From Dryomyza anilis (Eukaryota > Arthropoda > Insecta > Diptera > Dryomyzidae), in NCBI GenBank assembly GCA_951804985.1, contig OX638130.1, positions 33,612,554 to 33,676,553 on the forward strand: a stretch of 64,000 bases of DNA, in the 5' to 3' direction. Within the stretch, counting starts at the first letter, position 1, and each line of letters begins with the position of its first letter. The position numbers and the translations under genes are program-made. Positions 22,062 to 34,984 of the stretch are shown here, piece after piece. Under the pieces are notes generated by a model, which made no database searches, was not told where the DNA came from, and was given only the letters and a program-made list of their open reading frames with translations.

Positions 22062-24580
22062 ATAACGTGACAAACAGTTCATGATGATCATAATACATAA
22101 TGTAGATCATGTTAAAAGCATAATACTGCAAACAATGGTGAATGGAATAAATTACGCATATATAAGATTTTTTTTTTTGGAATAGGTGTTTAATATTACT
22201 GAAATAGATTAGTACATGAGGAAATAGCTATGTATTAATTTTAAAGGTGACTAGCATTGAATCATGTACTAACAAATGTTTTATAAGGAAAATAGATAAA
22301 GGAGTAAAGTAATTTAAGATATTATGAGTAAGAAAATATCAAAGGTTAATAACAGTTAATAATGAATAAGGTAATAAGCATGAGTATATTAGATGAGCTA
22401 TAACATAGTAAAATAAAATTTAAATTGTCACTACAATTGAGATAGGTCAGTACCTCAATGGCATTGAACCAAACGATATGAACCACTGCACTAATGCAAA
22501 TGAAATGAGATACGTTATTTTGTATGTTATAATGTATACTGAAAAAAAAAAAATAAGAAAAAAGACGAAAATTAATATGAATATGAAAGATAATAATAAA
22601 CGGATAGCATGTGCGAGATGGTGTGGAGAGTCAAGGGAAAGTGCATAGTAGCCCAATGGGTTTAAATATAATGCATACCAAGAGTAATGCGGAGTAGGGA
22701 GTAAAAAATGAATTATAAGAACATGATTAAATTCGGAAATTAGTGCACGAATAAATAGCTAAATATTACTTATTGAAAATGACTAGCATTGATTCCTAAT
22801 GAATTTGTATAAAGAATAATTAGGTTATAACAATAGTAGACACTAAAGATTTTAAAAGTATAAATAAACATGTAGTAAAATAATAGTAACTTACACACAC
22901 ATATATAAAATATACACGTAAATCAATATTCTAATATAAGATAACGTATATGGAAATAAGTTATAGAGGATGTTAAAAATAAATTATTTATACAATTTAA
23001 AGATTTTATAATGTAAAGTAATAATAGTATTTAGTTAATGATCCTGGTTCTGGAAATGGACAAGACGTACACGAAGAGACGAAGAAGTAACAAATAGACG
23101 AAGGGAAAACGAAGAATTACAAAATAGAGAAATACAATTCAGGAGCGTCAACGATGATCGTTTAGTTTTGTTGGGAAAAGGTCTGAAATGGTAATGTTAT
23201 GTAATGACATATGAAACAACATGTGAGAGTTATGGTGCGGACGACAACAATTGGACGTCAATCAGATGATTTATTAAGAGAAAGAAGGAGCTACACTATA
23301 AATATGGAGGTAGAAATTTGAAAAATATGCAAAGTTGCGACTATTGTTCCATAATGAGACAACAACATTTTACATCTTTACATACATATAATTAAAAAAA
23401 TGGCAATTTTATAGCACAAAACAACACTCTAATATTATAAGTTGAAGGAGCTTTTTCATATACACTTAATTAGCTGTGAATGCGAACCTGTACTAAAACA
23501 ACAAAGTCAAATGAACACGACAACATCAATGTATAATTAAAAGATACTAATTCCTGATCGATAGAAGAACTCGCTAGAGGAAGACAAGTTATAATAAGAT
23601 CCAGAAATATACGATTACAAAATTATCCATTTTAAAATCCGCTCTCAACAAATTACGATTTACTTGGCAGAAAAACAAAGCAATATCGAAGACGAAAAAA
23701 TTAAATAATATCGACGACAAGAAGATTTCAAGCAATTAACATCAAGACGAAGAACATCAGCTATTGTCCATTCTATACAGGGAAGGTGAGAAGAAATCGA
23801 GAGTTGAAATGCAGCTAACATAATATACACGAGTAACAGAACCAGCGATCGCAGCAGTTTATGACATGTTAATGTTATTAAAATATTATAAATATGTAAA
23901 AGAAAATGGATGTAAGTTGAAGTGGAAATATAGTAAAGTTAAAGTAAAATTAAGAAAATTAAAGTAAAATGAGAACAAATTAAAATTACAAAAAAGTAAC
24001 AATAAATTTGATTAAATAAAAGTAAAGTAAACTAGAGAAAAATAAGGAAAAATGGAAGTAGAATTTAGTAAAAGTAAAAGTGAACAAATATTAAAAACTT
24101 CAACAATATAAATAAGAAAGTTAAAGAAATATTATTTAAAGAAAAGTATAAAAATAAATTACTAAGAAAAAGAATATTCCACAAGAATAACTTTTAATAT
24201 TCAAATTTAAAAATCGCAAAATATTTCCAAGTTAAAGTAAACAATTCGTTGCAAAAAAAATTAAGCATAATGTCTGATATGTATAATTAAAAAGAACAAC
24301 TGAACAACACAAAACGCAGCAAGTGCAAAGCGGTAACCTGATCAACTACTGTTTTGTCAACTGCAACGTTCTGTGCATTGTAACTGTTGTTTAGTAATTA
24401 GGTTATAAACCTCCAAATACATTATATTTTCAAATAATATAGTATATTGATGAACAAGAAAAAACTATTATTAAGTTTATTTATATACATATTTTTTTTT
24501 ATACTAGTAATGTTTTATATGATGATATTAATGATGTAAAAGAAAAAACTATTATTCATTTTAATAATAATTTTTCTTAA
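22062..24580 (+). other. Long noncoding 3' region of inner errantivirus (env absent)
   Basis: About 2.5 kb with no env-like ORF. The left part repeats the TGACTAGCATTGA spacer motif. The right part (about 23,880-24,260) is an A/G-rich low-complexity run of AAGTAAA and AAATTAAAG. An imperfect hairpin of ACTATTATT with AATAATAAT lies near 24,546-24,577, just before the PPT. Confidence 0.6.
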
Positions 24581-24596
24581 AATAAGGGTGGAGGTA
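24581..24596 (+). promoter_or_regulatory. Polypurine tract of inner errantivirus
   Basis: AATAAGGGTGGAGGTA abuts the 3' LTR. The outer element has AATAAGGGGGGAGGTA at the same place (25,517-25,532). Confidence 0.75.
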
Positions 24597-25150
24597 TGTT
24601 GTAAGTCAACATAGTGTGTTTTGGTAAGTCACTATACGTTGATATTAGAAACGTATCGTGACCTATTTACGCGATGACTATTTCATGCAGTTATCGTTAC
24701 GTTGCAGTAAAGTGCAACGTAGGACATATGTGTCATAGTCAAGCAAGCCAATGAACTAGCAACAGTATGAGCGAAGCTGGGTAATACCAGCAGCAGCATG
24801 ATTGGCTAAGGGCCTTTTCCCTTACGGAAGCAAATAGTGAGTGGAATTTGCGCACGACACTCTGCCGGAACATTTAGATTTGAAACATGCCTTCTTATAA
24901 TAGTTTAAGTGAGATTTTAAGTTAGTTGTAAATCAGTAGTTCAGTAGTAAACAATAATGTTAATATTAAAATATAACTTTAGAGTAAATAAAAGTATGTC
25001 TTAAAAGAAAAGACTTGTTTGAAATATTTCGGTTAATAAAAATGGAACTTCGACGTTGGACATTCTCTGTTAGGACATCATGGGTAATTATAAATTGAAC
25101 GTTGCGACATTTGGCCTCACGCCTAAGCAACGGACATTATAATTACAACA
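24597..25150 (+). repeat. Inner errantivirus 3' LTR (554 bp)
   Basis: Matches 16,110-16,663 with about three substitutions (near the TTACGCAAGC, TCTGGTAGG and AAATGGAACG positions). Followed by the CACC duplication. Confidence 0.95.
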
Positions 25151-25154
25151 CACC

Positions 25155-25532
25155 CATAGCAAGTCAACGAACGAAGTCACATGAAATAGAAGCCAATACG
25201 TCAGAAACAACAACAACGCATCGAACTACTACCGCAGAACAGCAGCAGTAAGCAACGAAAACATCGGGACCAGGTTTTTATTATATATAACTGGAAATTA
25301 CAACCCTTAATTTACTAATATCCATTAAATATTATATAAGTAAGGATCATAACTTCATAACTAATAGAACTTAACGTAATTTATACCACATACAACAATG
25401 TAAAAAGAAAAAACTATTATTCTTTTTAATAATAATTTTCTCTTCAGAAACAATTTAAATAATACAAAAGAAAAAAAACTATTATTCTTCTTAATAATAA
25501 TATTTTTTTTTCTTTCAATAAGGGGGGAGGTA
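25155..25532 (+). other. Outer errantivirus 3' noncoding DNA and PPT
   Basis: Noncoding end of the outer element resuming after the inner insertion. Two AT hairpins (ACTATTATT/AATAATAAT, about 25,408-25,438 and 25,468-25,500) precede the PPT AATAAGGGGGGAGGTA, which abuts the 3' LTR. Confidence 0.75.
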
Positions 25533-26140
25533 TGTTGTGTATCATAATCGTAGAGTTCACAACTTACATATGATCCACTGTTATGTATCATAATCGTGGA
25601 ACTTACAGCGTGCTTATGATCCACAACATAACATAACCAGTATATTTTTCTTTATGGCATACTTTTAGGGTTAAGCATTATGCATGTTAAACACAAACAG
25701 CATTTAATTGTCTTGGCGCACACCGCTTAACATAGCACAGGTATACACGCCCACGTTAAATAGGTCACTCAGATCACACAAATAAATGCTGACTTAGTTA
25801 TTTTAGAATGATGAAAGTACTCAATTTATTGTGAAATTATAAATACGCTGACTAAGTTATTTTAGCATGATGAAATTACTCAATTTATTGTTAAATTATA
25901 AGAATACGAGGTGTTAAGTAGAAGTTAAGTATAGACTAAGATTCTATTGTTTTCGATAAGCTGAACTGTCTACAAATAAGTGTTAAGTATAAGTGTAACC
26001 AACTTTTACAGCGAAATAAAGTGTCTTAAAGTAAAAAAGACCCGGTTGTTTTAAATAATATAAAGAAAGTAAAAAGGACTCAGTAAGTATAAATAGGATC
26101 AAGTTAAAGTCCTAGTAGAAGGACTTTATAACATACAACA
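25533..26140 (+). repeat. Outer errantivirus 3' LTR (608 bp)
   Basis: Same family as 6,983-7,588. Followed by AACT and the resumed array unit. Confidence 0.95.
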
Positions 26141-26619
26141 AACTTACTAGTTACTCGCAAGCGATGTCACGCACTTTCGTACCAGAAACTAGCCAGTAAA
26201 ACTCTTCGGTTTCTGGGCGGTAAACTAGGCAGTAACTGGTCAAACACTGGTCAAAAACTGGCCAAAAACTGTCCAGTAACTTTCCAAAAACTGGTTAGAA
26301 ACCTACCAGTTACAAAATATGGGACTGTAAATGTATGTGAATTCCGTAAAAAACTTTTGAATAAAAGCGTATTTTATTTATATTTTTTACACTTATCTTC
26401 TTTGGTCTTCAGGAGATGCATTCACCAACGAGCTTATTGTTCATGTTCACATAATCAAATGAATCGAAATGTACAGCAATAATGGAAGAAAATCGTTGCC
26501 GTTAATGCTACGACGGATACTTGCTCAATATTCGTTAAACATGCCGTCAATGATGGTATTGTGATTCCGTGTGTGTTGTAAGTTCCGTATATATGTTTCT
26601 TGGGTATTTTATGGTTTTC

Positions 26620-26622
<3 letters not shown>
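26141..26622. repeat. Composite array unit 2, continued
   Basis: Continues the sequence interrupted at 6,982: ACCAGTTT minisatellite, then the TTGGTCTTCAGGAGATGC segment found at 1,403 in unit 1, up to the (TA)n tract. No gene. Confidence 0.85.
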
Positions 26623-26706
<84 letters not shown>

Positions 26707-26717
26707 AATATATATAA

Positions 26718-26778
<61 letters not shown>
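26623..26778. repeat. (TA)n microsatellite with TAAA interruptions
   Basis: Equivalent of 1,707-1,884 plus 5,039-5,111 in unit 1. Confidence 0.98.
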
Positions 26779-26784
<6 letters not shown>

Positions 26785-27701
26785 CATTTCCTGTAAACAC
26801 TTTCTCAAACAAACACAGTGTTTGCAAGATCATTTATAGAAAATAATCGAAGTATTTCTCACAAATAATCAATACTGTTTCCCACAAATATTTTAAATGT
26901 TTCCAACAAACACGAAAATGGTTTTCCACAAATATTTCAAAATTGTGTAGTGTTTGTCAAAAATACCTTAAGTTTTTCCGGTAAATAATTGTAGTGTTCG
27001 CCAAATTCAGTCAAATCAAAAGGATTTGTTTTTTGTTGCGGCAAACACTAATCTATGCAGCATGAACAATAATTCAGAATTTTGGGGTTATTATTCGACA
27101 AGTCGCGTAAACGAGGGACTTCCGAAAATGAACCATTTATTTCGACTGACACTAAGGAATCACTACAACACATCGATGCATTATGCCAGGGACAGGTGTC
27201 TCATACATTGGACGCGTCTTTAAAAATCGTCTAAACTGACTGGATTTTCGTCAGATGATTTGGAGATAAAAACCAAGTACACAATGCACAGAATTTCGGC
27301 AGTGTCATCTGTTTTGGATGATGTGAAGATCGATGATGATGAATTGATGGCAGCGGCTATAGATGATAATAATTAGCTTCAGAAGTCGCACAATAACAAA
27401 ATGTTGCTTCTTATTCCACACAAGAAGCTCATACACGTGCATGACGCTTATAAATTCAATTGTTCAAGTGATGCATCTTTTGTGACTAGCTGTACGATTT
27501 CTGGGGCAAACACTTTGAATGTAGCATTTTTCCGAGAAGCTATTAGTATATAGGGCAACACTTTGAAAATAGATTGCGTTCCGGGAAACACTTAGTGTTT
27601 GCCCCAAAGGTATCTCATGTATTTATTACTTATCTCGAACAATTTCATTAAGCTTCCCACAAGTATTTTATATACATTTCCTTTTTAGAGTATATACACT
27701 T

Positions 27702-27703
<2 letters not shown>
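26779..27703. repeat. Composite array unit 2, second part
   Basis: Homologous to 5,112-5,756 and longer on both sides. It includes the C-terminal fragment frame ending at about 27,375 and several copies of a GTGTTTGCC/CAAACAC motif. No intact ORF. Confidence 0.8.
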
Positions 27704-29330
<1,627 letters not shown>

Positions 29331-29339
29331 CGCAAGCGA

Positions 29340-29580
29340 TGTCACGCACTTTCCTACCAGAAACTAGCCAGTGAAAATCTTCGGTTACTGGGCAGTAAAC
29401 TTGCAAAAAACTGGCCACAAACTGACCATAAACTGGTAAAAAACTTGCCAGAAACTGGCCAAGAACTTGCCAAAAACTGGTAAATAACTTGCCAGAAACT
29501 GGCATAAAACTGGTCAAAAACTTGCCAGAAACTGGTCAAAAACTGGCCAAAAGCTTGCCAAAAACTGGACATGTAAAAAG
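29340..29580. repeat. Expanded ACTGGCC/CTTGCC minisatellite
   Basis: About 20-22-bp units of the type AAAAACTTGCCAGAAACTGGTC repeat about ten times. The open frames through it (rich in SFWQ) are translations of the repeat. Confidence 0.85.
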
Positions 29581-29619
29581 TAAATAAAATTATGTCAAAA
29601 TTAATTTTTATTTTTTTAA

Positions 29620-29930
29620 TTTACAAAACTAAACGTAAAGAGGTGCTCGATCTCCTTGCGCTGCTATACGTGTCGTGGTTGCGACGGCTTCGCAATTGAG
29701 TCTTCTTACTTTGCATGACCTTTTCTTGCGTCTCTGCATTTTCCATGCGGCGATCGTCTGCTCTAGGAACATGCTCCCATCTCCACGGGACTGGCAAGTT
29801 CCTCTTTAGGGCTGATAATCGTTTTCTGGATCAGCTAAAATCATCTGCAACAAAAAGAATGTTATATGGTTTCAAACAAATTAATAACGAATTGATCTTA
29901 CCTTTCCACAGCGAGTCTTCGTAGTCGTTT
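29620..29930 (-). pseudogene. Unrecognised C-terminal exon pair (minus strand)
   Basis: The minus strand reads SRKRLSALKRNLPVPWRWEH then VPRADDRRMENAETQEKVMQ before a stop near 29,623. Upstream lies a plausible intron with donor GGAAAG|GTAAGATC (about 29,902) and acceptor TTGTTGCAG (about 29,848). An in-frame TGA just inside the exon suggests a pseudogene or another acceptor. Rich in Arg and polar residues. Family unknown. Confidence 0.3.
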
Positions 29931-30049
29931 GTCGCAAATCACGTATTTCAAATGCGAAACAATATTTTTGTTAGATGCGACAGTTTCTATTGTCACATAT
30001 ATAAAATTTGTTGATATATATTTATCAGCAAAGTACATTCAGTACGTTC

Positions 30050-30480
30050 GGGATCTACTCTTCAAATCCCTACCAGTTTTTGACTAGTTTTACTAGTAGA
30101 AGACCAGTTTTTGGCCAGTTTTTGACAAGTTTTACTGGTAGGGATCTACTCTTCAAATCCCTACCAGTACCTACCAGTTTTTTACTATTTTTACTGGTAG
30201 GGATCTACTCTTCAAATTCCTACCAGTACCGACCAGTTTTTGACTATTTTTACTGGTAGGGATCTACTCTTCAAATTCCTACCAGTAACTGACCTGTTTT
30301 TGACTAGTTTTTCTGGTAGGAGACCAGTTTTTGGCCAGTTTTTGACAAGTTTTACTGGTAGGGATCTACTCTTCAAATCCCTACCAGTAACTGAACAGTT
30401 TTTGACTAGTTTTACTGGTAGGAGACCAGCTTTTGGCCAGTTTTTGACAAGTTTTACTGGTAGAGATATACTTTTCTCTC
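30050..30480. repeat. Hairpin-forming minisatellite
   Basis: Units of about 60-120 bp contain CTGGTAGGGAT, an 11-base loop CTACTCTTCAA, and ATCCCTACCAG, a perfect 11-bp stem. Four or more copies occur (near 30,136, 30,197, 30,254 and 30,354), some with an AATTCC variant in the right arm. Between them lie ACCAGTTTTTGGCCAGTTTTTGAC blocks related to the array minisatellite. Confidence 0.85.
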
Positions 30481-30661
30481 TCATATTCTGACGTTAATTT
30501 ATAAGAATAGAATAGAATGTAGGCCTAGTTGTTGTTATGATGTTGTTGACGTCGTAATAGTGCGTCCACTTGCTCATCATCTCGCTTTATGTCTGTTAAT
30601 GTTGTTAAAATATTAATACATTTAAAATGAATGATAATAATTAAACATACAAATTTGCCCG

Positions 30662-30983
30662 TAGCCGCGGTAGCTCAGTGGTTAGTGCGTTCGACTGCGA
30701 GCCGAAAGGTTCCCGGTTCAAGCCTGGACTGGGGCTAACAACATCTTTTCATAGAAACATTTTTCTATACCGCGCTACCCCTCGGCAGTAAATGGCAAAC
30801 CTACGAGAGTAAAAAAACATTGCCTATGAAAAGCTCTCACCCGCCGTTCGGATTCGGCAATAAACTGTAGCTCCCACCACTTTGAGTACAAATATAACAC
30901 GCACACCTCAAAATGGTGAGAGAGCTCGGCCGAAGTTCTATACAGGACTGTAGCGCCAAACTATTATTATTATTATTATTATT
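30662..30983 (+). mobile_element. tRNA-derived SINE, copy 1 (322 bp)
   Basis: The head has a pol III A box TAGCTCAGTGG (30,671-30,681) and B box GGTTCAAGCC (30,715-30,724). The body is tRNA-unrelated (ACCGCGCTACC, GGCAGTAAATGGCAAACC) and the tail is (TTA)n. A perfect 11-bp target duplication, AAATTTGCCCG, flanks it at 30,651-30,661 and 30,984-30,994. Confidence 0.93.
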
Positions 30984-31009
30984 AAATTTGCCCGCAGACA
31001 ATGAACGTT

Positions 31010-31215
31010 CAACGTCCATTTTGATTGAAATGAAAATTTTCACTGATGACATTTAACGAATAACAAGACAGTGAAATAAAAACGGCAGCCATTGATAAAA
31101 AATGCTCTCTCGGAATGGAAGTTGAAAAAGGAATTGGTTGAGTTGATGACACATGGTTGCATTCACCAGTCCGCAGCAAGGCAGAGCGGAGTTAACTTGT
31201 CACTGGGTAAGTTCT
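31010..31215 (+). repeat. Diverged copy of array spacer segment
   Basis: Resembles 870-1,020 of unit 1 (GGCAGCCATTGA, CTCTC(T/A)CGGAATGGAAGTTGAAA, AGTCCGCAGCAAGG, TTAACTTGTCACTGGGTA). Two inverted relatives follow at 31,406-31,560 and 32,037-32,165 (CTTTCAACTTCCATTCTG and similar), so the segment is dispersed near the array end in both orientations. Confidence 0.7.
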
Positions 31216-32300
31216 CTTAATTTTGTTTTAATTTTTTTGGTACGTTTTTGTTTAAAAGTACCAACAATATTTTAGACATTTTTTTTGATACGTTTCAAAT
31301 TTCAAAACCAATTTTTTTTTATAAAAGTACGTTTTTATTTTAAATCGTACGTTTTGATGATATATTTTTATTTTCTCAAAATGCAACACTTTAACGTATC
31401 CATTCCCATTGTATTCTCAGCTACGCTCCAATTATTCATAACTGTGAATTGCAACCATGTTGTGTCAGTTCAACTGTTTTCCTTTTACTTCTTTTGGTGA
31501 GAGCACTTTTTCATAATGGCTACCGCCTTGTTTTCCTTTGTTTGTTCAAAAGTCAAAAGTCAACAATAAAATTATAAGTAACTGTTGACTTGAACGTCCA
31601 GAAAATTTTATTGAATTACAAATTTTCACAGATTTGAATGAAAACTGTAATTTTATATTTTACAATTATTAAAGGTATTCACCAAATGTAGAATTGTCCC
31701 AGCAAGACACTGCTGACGGAAACTTGAACACAAATGCAAAATGCTTGCGACTTCCTTTATACATGTAAGAAAAAGCTGTGTAAAAGTGCGTAAGACTGGG
31801 ATGTAAAGTCACACGTATACAAAGTTTTGATCATTTTTTTCCGACGCTATTCTACATGTGAACGAAATTATGATCGAAACTTTGATCATTGCTGCCCTAA
31901 AATGATCAATAAAATGAACGACTGTGTTCTTGCTGGGGTATCATATTTCGTGAACACACTTCCCAATATGCCATTGCACTTAATATTCAATTGCGAATGC
32001 TTTAAAAACTATTATTACTTTTAAATCATACCCAGTGTATTCTCAGATCCGCTCCGGCATATTCTGGTTTATGAAATGCAACCATGTTATGTGAGTTCAA
32101 CCTTTTCCTCTTTCAACTTCCATTCTGATAGAGCATTTTTTAATAAATGGCTGCTGTCGTTTTTGTTGTTTAAGTGAAATATCATCAAGAAAATTTTATT
32201 TTTTTCAACATATCAACATTTCAAAAATTTGTAAGTATTGCATTAAAATTGAAACTTCTTATAAATATACAAATTTTTGTGTACAGATACTGACATTTTG
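31216..32300. other. Noncoding AT-rich DNA with inverted array-segment copies
   Basis: Apart from the two inverted segment copies and a CCCAATATGCCATTGCACTTAATATT block shared with 35,845 and 36,532, I see no gene. ORFs are short and unsupported. Confidence 0.5.
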
Positions 32301-32317
32301 ATGAATATAGTTCGTGG

Positions 32318-33060
32318 CGCAAATGTTAATACCGTCCGCAGGCTGTTATTCAAAACCATTTGCGCGTAGCCGCTTTATTGGCGATGGCACATATGAGCTG
32401 CAGGACAAAGATGTGCATAGGTTTGTCCATAATAAATGCACTGCGACTGGCACCTGTATCGCCATTAATAATGACTATTTATAGACAATATTTTCGCACG
32501 ATGAGCTGGCTTTAAAGGGTATTGCTGTGAATGACTACATGGATGAGTGGAGGTTGATGCTGCGCGAAGCCAAGAGCAAATGTACATACGATATGCCGCA
32601 TGATGGATCGGTGACTTTGCGAGTCTGAGGTTTGTGTACTTCATTTAGTATTTTTGAGGAATACGAAATGCTATTTATTATTTGCTTGCAGACCATGGAA
32701 ATACGTTACGCGGCAAGCAGGTCTACAAGGCTAAGTATATCTCGGTCAACAGGCTGTGCGAGCAGTACAACGCGCCTATCAATCCCATCAAGGAACAGGT
32801 AAAGCACATATGTCCACCAAAAGTACTGGGCGAATTGATAGATAAAATTCTCATTCGCAAGATGTTGCTATATGACGTTGATCTATGATCAACTCTATGG
32901 CAATTCGTCCAGGTGCTTTTCAATTCATAAGTAATAAATTTCATTCTTAAAAATGCATTTCCCCTTTGCAGACAAATTAAGACAACTCTTCTCGGAACTC
33001 TGTATTCATGCTGATCAAATAGAACGAAATGAATTTAAGAAAAAAGCAGCGCAAGATTAA
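32318..33060 (+). pseudogene. Best-preserved copy of the unrecognised array gene, with introns
   Basis: Exon 1 reads SRFIGDGTYELQDKDVHRFV and, after a TAG, IFSHDELALKGIAVNDYMDE. A GT...TTGCTTGCAG intron follows (about 32,630-32,691). Exon 2 has GKQVYKAKYISVNRLCEQYN then EQVKHICPPKVLGELIDKIL. An acceptor CCCTTTGCAG at about 32,971 starts a last exon (LRQLFSELCIHADQIERNE). In-frame stops make it a pseudogene here, but it shows that the array fragments come from a normal spliced gene. Family not recognised. Confidence 0.6.
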
Positions 33061-33151
33061 CAACTAGGTGGCATATCTCAAACAAGGTTATTAAAATTTT
33101 TAATAAGTTAAATAAAAATCTGAATTATAGCCATTTTCACCATCTTGCACC

Positions 33152-33579
33152 TAATTAGAAACGAATTAACTTTTTGTATTAAACATATTTTATTTCTATA
33201 AAATCATTAAATATTTGATGACAAATCATTGTTTTCAATGACAAAGTGCCATCTGTGTGGAATATATGCAAGTAATTTATTGCTAACTTATTTTAGAAAT
33301 GCGTCAGATTCCAATTTTGCAATTTCGTCAAGATCAGCAAAGTTTCCTACTAAATTACAAATAAAATTTGTGGAAGATTAGCCAGAATTGATTGTGAATT
33401 TTTGCGAAATGGTAAAATTAGAATCGGGACTAATTTCAAAATAAGGTTTCAATAAATTAATTGCTAATTTGCGAAACAGATGGCATGTAGTCATTGAAAA
33501 TATTGTTTTTCATCAAATATTAAGTGATTTTATGGATATAAAATGTGTTTAATGCAAAAAGTTAATTCGTTTCTAATTA
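33152..33579. mobile_element. Palindromic MITE (428 bp)
   Basis: Starts TAATTAGAAACGAATTAAC and ends with its reverse complement. The two arms (about 200 bp each) stay recognisably complementary to the centre with scattered mismatches. It encodes nothing. The target duplication is not clear, possibly TA or TTA within the ends. Confidence 0.85.
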
Positions 33580-33955
33580 CACTACACAACAACCATTCTG
33601 CGCAGCAGTCAAGATTAATTTTGTATTATGCTTTTGTAAATGACTCTCTGATTCCGAAAATACGGTTTATATCAAATGAAAGGTAAAACAATAAACATTT
33701 CTCAGGACATTTTTAAATTGGTTCACTAGTTTAAGAGAACTTGATAGGAAAACTTGAAAAAATATTTTTTTCAACAAAATTTTATATCAAAAATTCAATT
33801 AAAAAATTGGGAAAAAATCGAGAAAGAAGGATGATACACAAATTTTAATTTTTCAAAATTACTTCACACTCTTTCGAAAAAATTGAGATATCAATGACAA
33901 AAATATATGGGTAACATTTGAGGATACAAAAAGTTATGGGAAAGCATTATAATTG
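33580..33955. other. AT-rich noncoding stretch
   Basis: Low-complexity AT-rich sequence. No gene, repeat pair or RNA seen. Confidence 0.4.
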
Positions 33956-33959
33956 AGTG

Positions 33960-34390
33960 CTATATAAATAGGCATAAAAATAAAAAATGTGAGCTGATCA
34001 CGCTCATTATTTGAGCACCTCTTGATAGATGATTATTTATAATTAATTTTAAATTTTATAACTTTATCTTGAATACTTTACGAGATATTGGATCCTAAAA
34101 AGTAAACACATATCTCGTATGAGATGTAGTTGAGTACGTTGACTAATTTGATTATATCTTAGAATTACTATTCTACTAAAATGTATTAAAACTAAATTTC
34201 ATCTCATTCGGAATAGCATTTTTTAAGTTATCGTGTATAGACGGACAGACGGTCATGTTTAAATCGACTCGGAAAGTTATGTTGATCAAAAAAATATATA
34301 CTTTTTCATACCAGTCACGCCTACTAAATGGCTCTAAAATACCCTCACATACATTTTATAACCTGTTACACGTATAAAAATAAAATGATA
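33960..34390 (-). mobile_element. mini-me/DINE-1-like remnant
   Basis: On the minus strand GTATGAAAAAGTATATAT, TTTTGATCAACAT, CGAGTCGATTTAAACATG and CCGTCTGTCCGTCTA follow in the order seen in the better copy at 62,431. The GTCY tract is short and the ends are not defined. Confidence 0.5.
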
Positions 34391-34980
34391 TTTTTTTAGT
34401 TTTTATTCAATTGTAATGCTTTCACATAATTTATTCTGTTCTGTCCATAGATTTCCTATATTTTATGTCATTTTCTTTAAAAATGTACAGGCTACTTTTG
34501 CAATATTACAAACTGTACATCATCTCTCTTTTTCAATTTTTCGCAATTTTTTAAATGCATTTTTGATTAAAATTTTCGTCGAAAAAAACTACATTTATCG
34601 AATTCTTCTATAGTACTCACTCTCATAAAACAAGTAAACCAATTTCATATTTAATTACCTTTCATTCGATATAAACTTTGAGCATATGAGTTATATATAA
34701 CGCGAGATATTTTCAAACATATGTGACCACCTTTTTAAAAGCTCGGTACAAAAGTTATTGCCCGATATCTCGTAAATCTATCCATTCATATTTCTATTTT
34801 CAATAGTACAAAAATATTGGCATTTACTGCGCAAACTTTTTTTCACTTTTTTTGCTGACACGTTTGTAGCCGTTTGTTTGCGAAATAAATGTTTATTATT
34901 TTCTTTAATTGTTTCCTTTTATAGATAGCTGGACCCGTGCACGACTCGGGCCAAGATTTTGTGAATGCAAGGATATGGAG
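34391..34980. other. AT-rich noncoding stretch
   Basis: No supported gene. The short frames lack codon bias or motifs. Confidence 0.35.
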
Positions 34981-34984
34981 TGAT

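Larger units (their letters stand above)
16110..25150 (+). mobile_element. Inner errantivirus (9.04 kb), inserted in the outer element
   Basis: Two 554-bp LTRs that differ at about 3 sites by eye (0.5 percent) and a perfect 4-bp target duplication, CACC. It carries PBS, leader, gag-protease, RT-RNase H-integrase, a long noncoding 3' region and a PPT. No env ORF is present. The lower LTR divergence than in the outer element (about 1.2 percent) agrees with the nesting order. It is nearly complete, but an in-frame stop and an RNase H substitution argue against current activity of this copy. Confidence 0.95.
6983..26140 (+). mobile_element. Outer errantivirus (Ty3/gypsy with env), rearranged and nested
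   Basis: LTRs of 606 and 608 bp (6,983-7,588; 25,533-26,140) bound it. Flanks read AAGT on the left and AACT on the right, and the uninterrupted array copy has AACT, so this is a 4-bp target duplication with one later change. The order is LTR, leader, 5' gag, an inverted block carrying gag zinc knuckle to env, a second env 3' half in forward orientation, 3' noncoding DNA, PPT and LTR. The inner errantivirus is inserted in the 3' part. All frames contain stops. Confidence 0.93.

Noticed and set aside
29340..29580. CRISPR-like spaced repeats
   Set aside because: Units are degenerate, contiguous and without distinct spacers; the genome is eukaryotic.
30008..30491. Open frames through 30.0-30.5 kb on both strands
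   Set aside because: Produced by the minisatellite period and lack of stops in its unit; no protein signature.
30662..30735. Functional tRNA gene
   Set aside because: A and B boxes are present, but the head is fused to a SINE body with tail and target duplication, and the cloverleaf is imperfect.
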